From Chloroflexia bacterium (GTDB lineage: Bacteria; Chloroflexota; Chloroflexia; QHBQ01; JADMIH01): DNA of 12,309 bases. The stretch lies in contig JAICKM010000127.1 of the NCBI GenBank assembly GCA_025927935.1, positions 1 through 12,309 on the forward strand, in the 5' to 3' direction. Positions 7,948-12,309 of this stretch are shown piece after piece. A program made the translations under genes and the position numbers. Position 1 is the first letter of the stretch. Each line of letters opens with the position of its first letter. Under the pieces are notes generated by a model. It made no database searches. It had not been told where the DNA came from and saw nothing but the letters and a program-made list of their open reading frames with translations.

Positions 7948-8460
7948 ATGACAGAGACAACCAGCCCTGGGCGCATCATGCAGATCAATATTTCGCCGGG
8001 CGGGGTGCCCAAGCTGCCGGTGCCGCGCGCCGCGCTCGGCCCGCTCGGCCTGGACGGCGACAAACACCGCGACCGCCGCAATCATGGCGGCCCCACCCGC
8101 GCCCTTTGCCTCTACGGCATCGAACAGATCCGCGCGTTACAGGCCGAGGGCCACACCGTGGTGCCCGGCGCCATCGGCGAGAATCTGACCACCGAAGGTA
8201 TCGACATCGGCGCCCTGCGCCCCGGCGACCGGCTGCAGATCGGCGACGACATCCTGATCGAGATCACCGGCTACGCCAATCCCTGCCAGAACATCGCGCC
8301 CTGGTTCGTGGACGAGCGCATCGCCCGCGTGTCGGTGAAGGTAAATCCGGGCTGGAGCCGCGTTTACGCCAGCGTCCTGCAGGGTGGCGAGGTCTATACC
8401 GGCCAGCCGATCCGTGTGCCGGCCCCGGCTTCCGTCCAAGGCGGGCGCGACGGCGCGTAG
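7948..8460 (+). CDS. MOSC domain-containing protein
   Basis: A 170-aa stand-alone MOSC protein. MOSC domains take their name from the molybdenum cofactor sulfurase C-terminus and are thought to bind sulfur or molybdenum cofactor via a conserved cysteine; YiiM-type members act on N-hydroxylated substrates. Visible hallmarks are INISPGGVPKLPV (13-25), GDKHRDRRNHGGPTRA (37-52), PGAIGENLTTEGID (73-86), LRPGDRLQIGD (90-100) and the conserved Cys113 in ANPCQNI. Family proteins usually begin just before the first motif, which fits the ATG at 7948. AGGAG at 7930-7934 is 13 nt away, longer than usual; an alternative ATG at 7978 would cut into the first strand. It lies 61 bp after the lipoprotein gene and may be read with it, but no functional link is evident. 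The substrate cannot be predicted. Confidence 0.9.
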   Translation: MTETTSPGRIMQINISPGGVPKLPVPRAALGPLGLDGDKHRDRRNHGGPTRALCLYGIEQIRALQAEGHTVVPGAIGENLTTEGIDIGALRPGDRLQIGDDILIEITGYANPCQNIAPWFVDERIARVSVKVNPGWSRVYASVLQGGEVYTGQPIRVPAPASVQGGRDGA

Positions 8461-8480
8461 GCGATTATACAGAATATGCA

Positions 8481-8516
8481 ACGGGGAGGGGCCGGTGTAC
8501 ACCGGCCCCTCCCCGT
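8481..8516. terminator. 36-nt perfect palindrome, bidirectional terminator
   Basis: Positions 8481-8498 are the exact reverse complement of 8499-8516. It lies between the convergent MOSC and DinB-like genes, 20 nt from the first stop and 21 nt from the second. As RNA it would form a very stable GC-rich stem of about 16 bp with a 4-nt loop from either strand. The flanks lack a clean T-tract, though the minus-strand side is T-rich. Confidence 0.7.
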
Positions 8517-8537
8517 CGTACTCAGCACGGCAGCGGG

Positions 8538-9056
8538 TTAGAACGGATAGCCGCGGGCGCCCTGCAACCCCTTCAGGCAAGAAATCTCACCCATCATGTC
8601 ATGGCAGTGGCCGATGACGAAGTTTCCCAGCGCCGCGCCGAGGTTTTGACTCATACCGAACAGATCGACGTCGCGGTCAAGGTCTGCGGCGGTCAGCCCG
8701 GCGAGGTAAGCGTCGCTGGCGGCGTAGACCGCCTGGGCATAAGCGCGGGCCGCGGGCAGATCCAGCCGCACGTCGCGCGCCCAGGCCGCATACTGCGACC
8801 AATCCTCGTGGGGGTGGGGCACGCTCTGGCCGGTCTTGCCGGCCCACTCGCCGAGGAACAGCGGCGTGCCGCCGCGCAACATGCCGTTAATGATCAAATC
8901 CTCGCTCACGACGGCGTGGGCATAGCTGGCTCCCAGCGGATTAGCCTTGCCGGGCGGCGCCCAGTCGGCTTGCTCGGCGGTCACATCCGCCATCGTGCCC
9001 TCCAACCACTCGTGCGCAGTGCTCATCTGCTGGCGTAACAGAGTCATTGCATCCAT
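8538..9056 (-). CDS. DinB-like (YfiT superfamily) protein
   Basis: A 172-aa protein with the DinB/YfiT four-helix-bundle layout. These are usually metal-binding proteins with three histidines; some are thiol S-transferases and most are uncharacterised. Visible signs are an N-terminal helix (LLRQQMSTAHEWLEGTM), ANPLGASYAHAVVSEDLIING with His47, and near the C-terminus GHCHDMMGEISCLKGLQGARGYPF, matching the family's H-xxx-H-x-GQI-xx-L-xx-LQG ending. His150 is present, but the position normally holding the last His appears to be Met154; His152 may substitute. AGGAGG at 9063-9068 is ideally placed 6 nt before the ATG. It follows the cystathionine beta-synthase gene by 55 bp on the same strand, with two small hairpins between, so the two may share a transcript. 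The substrate is unknown. Confidence 0.8.
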   Translation of the reverse strand: MDAMTLLRQQMSTAHEWLEGTMADVTAEQADWAPPGKANPLGASYAHAVVSEDLIINGMLRGGTPLFLGEWAGKTGQSVPHPHEDWSQYAAWARDVRLDLPAARAYAQAVYAASDAYLAGLTAADLDRDVDLFGMSQNLGAALGNFVIGHCHDMMGEISCLKGLQGARGYPF

Positions 9057-9069
9057 AGTGAACCTCCTG

Positions 9070-9108
9070 TGGCCCGCCGGGGGCCAGGCATCGCGCCGGT
9101 ACGGCGCG
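9070..9108 (-). other. Two small intercistronic hairpins
   Basis: In the 55-bp gap, 9092-9098 pairs with 9102-9108 (7 bp, 3-nt loop) and 9070-9075 pairs with 9081-9086 (6 bp, 5-nt loop). Neither is followed by a T-tract. They may reduce read-through from the upstream gene or stabilise a processed mRNA. The second ends just before the Shine-Dalgarno of the DinB-like gene. Confidence 0.4.
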
Positions 9109-9111
9109 GAT

Positions 9112-10587
9112 CTAGCGCGTCGTCTTGCCGCGGGCCACGAACTCCAGCAGATCGGCGCGGGTGATCAGGCCGACCGGGCGGCCCGCTTCCTCGGCCAGCA
9201 CCGCCGGGTTGCCGGCCAGCAGCGCAGGCACCACCCGCTCCACTTCCTCGCCCACATCGACCAGCGGGAACGGCTGCTCCATCACCGTCTCTACCGTCTG
9301 GTCCACGGCCTCGGGGTTGCGGAAGACGCGTTCCAGCAGCGAGCGCTCCTGGATCGAACCGACAATCGAATGCACGGTGGTCAGCTCGCCGTCACGCGAG
9401 ACCGGCAACTGCGAGATGCTGTACTGGTGCAACAATTCGATGGCCTCGCGCACGCGGGCCGTGACCGGCACGGTGACGAGGGCGGGCAACTCGCGGTTGT
9501 GGTAGTGCAGCAGATCGCGCACGCGGGCCGGGGTCGCCAGCCGGTCGAGAAAGCCGTTCTCGCGCATCCAGTCGTCGTTGAAGACCTTGCTCAGGTAGCC
9601 CCGCCCGGTGTCGGGGAAGAGCACAACGATGGTCTTGCTCTCGTCCAGGTCCTTCGCCACCTGTAGCGCGGCCCACATCGCGGTGCCGGTCGAGCCGCCG
9701 ACGAGGATACCTTCTTCGCGGGTGATGCGGCGGGCGGTCAGCAGCGAGTCGCGGTCGCCCACTTGCACCCAGCGGTCCACAATGTCGTACTGGAAGGTGC
9801 CGGGCATGAAATCCTCGCCGATGCCCTCCACCTTGTACGGCCGCGCCTTGTCGCCGGTGTAGATCGAGCCTTCGGGGTCGGCGCCGACGATCATGATGTT
9901 CGGGTTGCGCTCCTTGAGGTAGCGCCCGATGCCGGTGATGGTGCCGCCGGTGCCCACGCCGGCCACGAAGACATCGACCTGGCCGCCGGTCTGCTCCCAG
10001 ATTTCGGGGCCGGTCGTGTCGTAGTGCGTCTGCGGGTTGGCCTGATTGAAGTACTGGTTGGGCTGGAAGGCGCCGGGGATCTCGCTGGTGACGCGGGCGG
10101 CCACGCTGTAGTAGCTCTCCGGGCTTTCGCGCGGCACAGCGGTCGGCGTGCTGATCACCTCGGCGCCGAACGCGCGCAGCAGGGCGATCTTCTCGCTGCT
10201 GACCTTGTCGGGCATGACGAACACGGTCTTGTAGCCCAGGATGGCGGCGGCAATCGCCAGGCCCGTGCCGGTATTGCCGGAGGTCGGCTCGACAATGGTG
10301 CCGCCACGCTTGAGCAGGCCGCGCGCCTCGGCGTCGCGGATCATGCGGATGCCGATGCGGTCCTTCACGTTGTTGCCGGGGTTGAACATTTCGAGCTTGG
10401 CGAGTAAGGTGGGCCGCAGGCCCCGGTTGAGCTTGGGCAGGCGCGTCATCGGCGTATTGCCGATCAGCTCCAGCAGGTTGTTGGCGACGCCGGGCAAGGG
10501 GCGCACCTCGCGCCCGGCAAAGGCCGGCCCTTCGGACGCCGGGGATTCCCCGTTCATGGCCGGCTCGGTGGTGGCGATGGTTTCCAT
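9112..10587 (-). CDS. Cystathionine beta-synthase / cysteine synthase-type PLP enzyme with CBS-domain pair
   Basis: A 491-aa cytoplasmic enzyme of the fold-type II PLP family. Cystathionine beta-synthase condenses serine with homocysteine in transsulfuration; the close relative cysteine synthase makes cysteine from O-acetylserine. Residues 36-345 are the catalytic domain: NLLELIGNTPMTRL, the PLP-binding Lys75 in NNVKDRIG, the substrate loop EPTSGNTGTGLA (100-111), the phosphate-binding GVGTGGTITGIG (210-221), and FPDTGRGYLSKVFNDDW (324-340), which is characteristic of cystathionine beta-synthases. Residues 350-491 are two CBS domains (VPVTARVREAIELLHQYSISQLPVSRDGE; AGRPVGLITRADLLEFV), which in such enzymes bind adenosyl ligands and regulate activity. 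The first 30 residues are an unconserved Ala/Glu/Pro-rich extension. GGGAGAG lies 7 nt before the ATG. No cystathionine lyase gene is in view, so which reaction dominates is open. Confidence 0.93.
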   Translation of the reverse strand: METIATTEPAMNGESPASEGPAFAGREVRPLPGVANNLLELIGNTPMTRLPKLNRGLRPTLLAKLEMFNPGNNVKDRIGIRMIRDAEARGLLKRGGTIVEPTSGNTGTGLAIAAAILGYKTVFVMPDKVSSEKIALLRAFGAEVISTPTAVPRESPESYYSVAARVTSEIPGAFQPNQYFNQANPQTHYDTTGPEIWEQTGGQVDVFVAGVGTGGTITGIGRYLKERNPNIMIVGADPEGSIYTGDKARPYKVEGIGEDFMPGTFQYDIVDRWVQVGDRDSLLTARRITREEGILVGGSTGTAMWAALQVAKDLDESKTIVVLFPDTGRGYLSKVFNDDWMRENGFLDRLATPARVRDLLHYHNRELPALVTVPVTARVREAIELLHQYSISQLPVSRDGELTTVHSIVGSIQERSLLERVFRNPEAVDQTVETVMEQPFPLVDVGEEVERVVPALLAGNPAVLAEEAGRPVGLITRADLLEFVARGKTTR

Positions 10588-10670
10588 GGTATAACTCTCC
10601 CTCTAGACAGCATCGGCTAGAAGCATATGCAAGGCAAAAACCGATCGCCCCAACGGCAATCGTGTTCCTC

Positions 10671-10699
10671 ATTATACGGGCTGCCCCCGGCAGCGTCAA
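10671..10699 (-). promoter_or_regulatory. Predicted sigma70 promoter of the cystathionine beta-synthase gene
   Basis: On the minus strand, TTGACG (10694-10699) and a perfect TATAAT (10671-10676) are 17 bp apart, which is 11 of 12 consensus positions. A start near 10664 gives a leader of about 77 nt. This is the strongest promoter in the window. Confidence 0.75.
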
Positions 10700-10807
10700 A
10701 CAGGGCGTAACTTTTGCCGGCGCGTGGGAGTATAACATGCGGTCCGCGCGCCGGGCCGGTGAACGCGCAGGCGACGCGGCCCGCATACGGTACGAGCATC
10801 GCTCCGG

Positions 10808-10813
10808 TATAAT
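10808..10813 (+). promoter_or_regulatory. Candidate -10 element for the small membrane protein gene
   Basis: A perfect TATAAT lies 77 nt before the ATG at 10891. The sequence 17 bp upstream (ATACGG) is a poor -35, so the call rests on the -10 alone. Confidence 0.35.
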
Positions 10814-10890
10814 GAAGGTGACGGGATCAAAGCAGGATCACGTTACTCTGCCGGCACACCCGATAAGCCGGCTAATGGGCTGGAGATGCG

Positions 10891-11079
10891 ATGCTGAATT
10901 TCGTTGTTATGGGCCTAATCGTGGGGGGCGTGGGCGCGCTCATTTTCTATGGCGGTACCCAGCTTATGGGCCGGCAAGCTTCTAGGCTGGGCACGGCGAG
11001 CGGTTGCCTGCTGGCCGTGATCGGCGCGCTCCTCATCTTCGCGGGCTTCGGTCTCCTCGCGGCGTCGCTTTTATCCTAG
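10891..11079 (+). CDS. Small two-helix membrane protein
   Basis: A 62-aa hydrophobic protein with two predicted membrane helices, about residues 4-22 (FVVMGLIVGGVGALIFYGG) and 37-60 (ASGCLLAVIGALLIFAGFG), joined by a short basic loop (MGRQASRLG). GGAG at 10882-10885 is 5 nt before the ATG. Gly-rich helices suggest tight packing, perhaps as a homo-oligomer. I recognise no family. The membrane-like composition and ribosome binding site support a real gene, but without homologues this stays hypothetical. Confidence 0.65.
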   Translation: MLNFVVMGLIVGGVGALIFYGGTQLMGRQASRLGTASGCLLAVIGALLIFAGFGLLAASLLS

Positions 11080-11226
11080 TATCCTGGCGCCGCCAGCGGG
11101 AAGGCCATCCAATAGATGCGAACATGTGCTAAGCGCGGACGCTGGTGCGCTCGCCTGGCGATCACGCGCGCTGGAGCAGGGTCCGTATACGCAAGCTCCG
11201 CCCGTGCTAACATCGTTTTCACTGCC

Positions 11227-11249
11227 ACCCTGCCCCGCACGGGGTGGGT
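11227..11249 (+). other. Imperfect hairpin just upstream of lipoprotein ribosome binding site
   Basis: CCCCG (11233-11237) pairs with CGGGG (11240-11244), and ACCC (11227-11230) with GGGT (11246-11249), leaving small bulges. It ends 2-3 nt before the AAGGGGA ribosome binding site. It could modulate translation or be a weak terminator for the small gene upstream. The rest of 11080-11266 shows nothing distinct. Confidence 0.3.
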
Positions 11250-11266
11250 CTAAGGGGAAATCGTCC

Positions 11267-12181
11267 ATGTTGCGATTCTGGTTGCGCCGGGGAGCCATAC
11301 CGGTCCTCGGCATCTTTCTGATCACCATGGCGGCCTGCGGCCCGCAGGCCGCCACGCCCACCGAAGTCGCCGCCACGCCCACCGAAGTCGCCGCCACCGC
11401 CACCTTGGCGCTTGCTGTGCCATCCGCCCCGCCGCAGCCGGCAACCGCCACCTCAGAGGCGCCCACGGCCACGCCACTGTTACTCACGGCCACGGCGGAG
11501 CCACCTACCGCGACCGTAATGCCGCCCACCGCGACGGAGCCGCCCGCTGCGCCGACCGCGGCCCGCGACCTGGCCGGCCGGCCCACGGCGACCGCGGAGC
11601 CGGAGGACTGTTTCCGGTCGGTGGGCGTCGTCATCAGCCGCGTGGACCAGGCATACAACCACCAGCCGGGGGACACGGCGACCATCGCCAAGGACCTGCA
11701 AAGCGCCTGCGTGGACGACCGCGCCCTGGCGATCTGGGCGCTCGGCTCGATCCACGATCAGACGGCCATCCCGGCGCTGCAAGCCTACGTGGCCGCGCAC
11801 CCCGACGGCGACTGGCGGCGCGACGAGTATGACCTGGTGCCGGTGGCGCAGGCGGCCATCGCCTACATCCAGGCGCCCCTGGACACCACGCACACCTACA
11901 TGGTCCGCCCGCGCGGCCTCTACGCCGCGCAGCCCCAGTACGACGCCGACGGCCACCTCAACCTGAGCCCGGTGCAGACGATCCCGGCGGCCGCCCCGCT
12001 GATCCGCGTCCAGACGATCCACACCGGCGACATGCGCCCCGACCACGGCGGCGAGACCGAGGTGGTCTTCGAGCGCGTGCAGCAGCCCAACGACCCGAAG
12101 ATCTATTACCTCGAGGTGAGCCGGTACGTCAGTTCGGAGCCGAGTTACTTCGAGCCGGTCGATCTGGAACCGGTCCAGTAA
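11267..12181 (+). CDS. Lipoprotein with Thr/Pro-rich linker and HEAT-like domain
   Basis: A 304-aa putative lipoprotein. The ATG at 11267 gives a type II signal peptide (LRFWLRRGAIPVLGIFLITMAAC, lipidated Cys24, a slightly atypical MAAC lipobox). AAGGGGA at 11252-11258 precedes it. An in-frame ATG at 11126 would add 47 residues ahead of the signal and is rejected. Residues 25-112 are an Ala/Thr/Pro linker that begins with a doubled ATPTEVA unit. Residues 115-205 are helical and HEAT-like (ATIAKDLQSACVDDRALAIWALGSIHD, then IPALQAYVA), with Cys115 and Cys148 possibly forming a disulfide. Residues 208-304 look like beta strands (HTYMVRPRGLYAAQPQY, EVVFERV, IYYLEVSRYV). No family is recognised. 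It follows the 62-aa membrane gene by 187 bp and is probably an envelope protein. Confidence 0.8.
   Translation: MLRFWLRRGAIPVLGIFLITMAACGPQAATPTEVAATPTEVAATATLALAVPSAPPQPATATSEAPTATPLLLTATAEPPTATVMPPTATEPPAAPTAARDLAGRPTATAEPEDCFRSVGVVISRVDQAYNHQPGDTATIAKDLQSACVDDRALAIWALGSIHDQTAIPALQAYVAAHPDGDWRRDEYDLVPVAQAAIAYIQAPLDTTHTYMVRPRGLYAAQPQYDADGHLNLSPVQTIPAAAPLIRVQTIHTGDMRPDHGGETEVVFERVQQPNDPKIYYLEVSRYVSSEPSYFEPVDLEPVQ
11351..11392 (+). repeat. Perfect 21-nt tandem duplication
   Basis: The unit at 11351-11371 is repeated exactly at 11372-11392 and encodes ATPTEVA twice in frame. A third, degenerate copy seems to follow (GCCACCGCC). It lies in the lipoprotein linker, where length changes by slippage would stay in frame. 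Confidence 0.9.
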
Positions 12182-12207
12182 CACCGTAACGCCAAGACGG
12201 GCAAAAG

Positions 12208-12240
12208 AGAACCGGCCCCCTTGCGGGAGCCGGTTCTTTG
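12208..12240. terminator. Bidirectional intrinsic terminator
   Basis: AGAACCGGC (12208-12216) pairs with GCCGGTTCT (12229-12237), with three more C-G pairs inside and a TTGC loop. TTCTTTG follows on the plus strand, and on the minus strand the stem is followed by TTTTGC. It lies 27 nt after the lipoprotein stop and 20 nt beyond the stop of the convergent gene, so it likely serves both. Confidence 0.75.
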
Positions 12241-12259
12241 TGTGCCGGGTTAGCCGCGC

Positions 12260-12309
12260 TTAGCGCGGGGCTTTGCGGCGCACCAGTAGCATCCCACCGG
12301 CGACGGCGA
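12260..12309 (-). CDS. C-terminal end of a minus-strand gene, surface-anchor-like tail
   Basis: The minus strand ending at the TAA (12260-12262) encodes AVAGGMLLVRRKAPR, a hydrophobic run followed by a basic tail. This is the usual ending of proteins with LPXTG-like or other C-terminal sorting signals, where the helix sits in the membrane and the basic residues stay inside. Only about 16 codons are visible, so neither the motif upstream nor the protein type can be judged. The position just beyond a bidirectional terminator supports a real convergent gene end. Confidence 0.5.
   Translation of the reverse strand, partial: AVAGGMLLVRRKAPR

Larger units (their letters stand above)
10588..10890. 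other. 303-bp divergent intergenic region
   Basis: No supported gene. It holds the minus-strand promoter at 10671-10699 and, on the plus strand, a TATAAT at 10808-10813 that may serve the small membrane protein gene. I see no clear riboswitch fold in the 77-nt leader of the PLP enzyme gene. Confidence 0.5.

Noticed and set aside
9392..10786. 464-codon open frame on the minus strand in another frame of the PLP enzyme gene
   Set aside because: Arg/Pro/His-rich shadow of an enzyme gene with intact catalytic motifs.
12186..12206. AACGCCAAGACGGGCAAAAG resembling a known type of intergenic repeat
   Set aside because: Only a short match to a remembered pattern and single in the window; it overlaps the foot of a terminator, so it is not called as a repeat.

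Overview
The window is GC-rich bacterial DNA, most likely from a filamentous Chloroflexota of the Chloroflexia (Roseiflexus/Kouleothrix-like). This rests on recognising the secreted protein at 4054-6120, whose N-terminal domain (RSWYWGP, LVQYFDKSRMEIN, FVTNGLL, GVFWNFLNQQG, QCFQRRVLTYTP) is typical of that phylum, and on several lipoproteins with long Thr/Pro/Ala linkers. No ribosomal or tRNA gene is visible.

Left part (1-3678, minus strand): a compact three-gene operon behind a good sigma70-type promoter (TTGCGC-17-TATACT). It encodes a 524-aa NACHT-type STAND NTPase, then two tandem paralogous membrane proteins, each with a HEAT-like N-terminal domain and about six membrane segments. The genes are tightly coupled: a 4-bp gap with the ribosome binding site inside the NACHT gene's 3' end, then a 4-bp ATGA overlap. 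The last gene runs off the window. This is the best candidate here for an undescribed system: an NTPase switch working with paired membrane partners, in signalling or defence.

Centre (4054-8460, plus strand): a secreted 688-aa protein and a 529-aa lipoprotein that share a FecR-like domain and a C-terminal Cys-containing module, so they are cell-surface paralogues; then a stand-alone MOSC-domain protein. Convergent to these is a minus-strand pair, a cystathionine beta-synthase-type PLP enzyme with a C-terminal CBS-domain pair and a DinB-like protein. A 36-nt perfect palindrome separates the convergent genes.

Right part (10891-12309): a 62-aa two-helix membrane protein, a 304-aa lipoprotein with a 21-nt tandem repeat and HEAT-like stretches, a bidirectional terminator, and the last 16 codons of a minus-strand gene with a hydrophobic-plus-basic tail that looks like a surface-anchoring signal.

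The 462-bp gap between the NACHT operon and the secreted protein holds a pair of inverted 33-nt repeats whose core resembles a family of intergenic repeats seen across many bacteria. All functional calls come from reading motifs; no database search was run.
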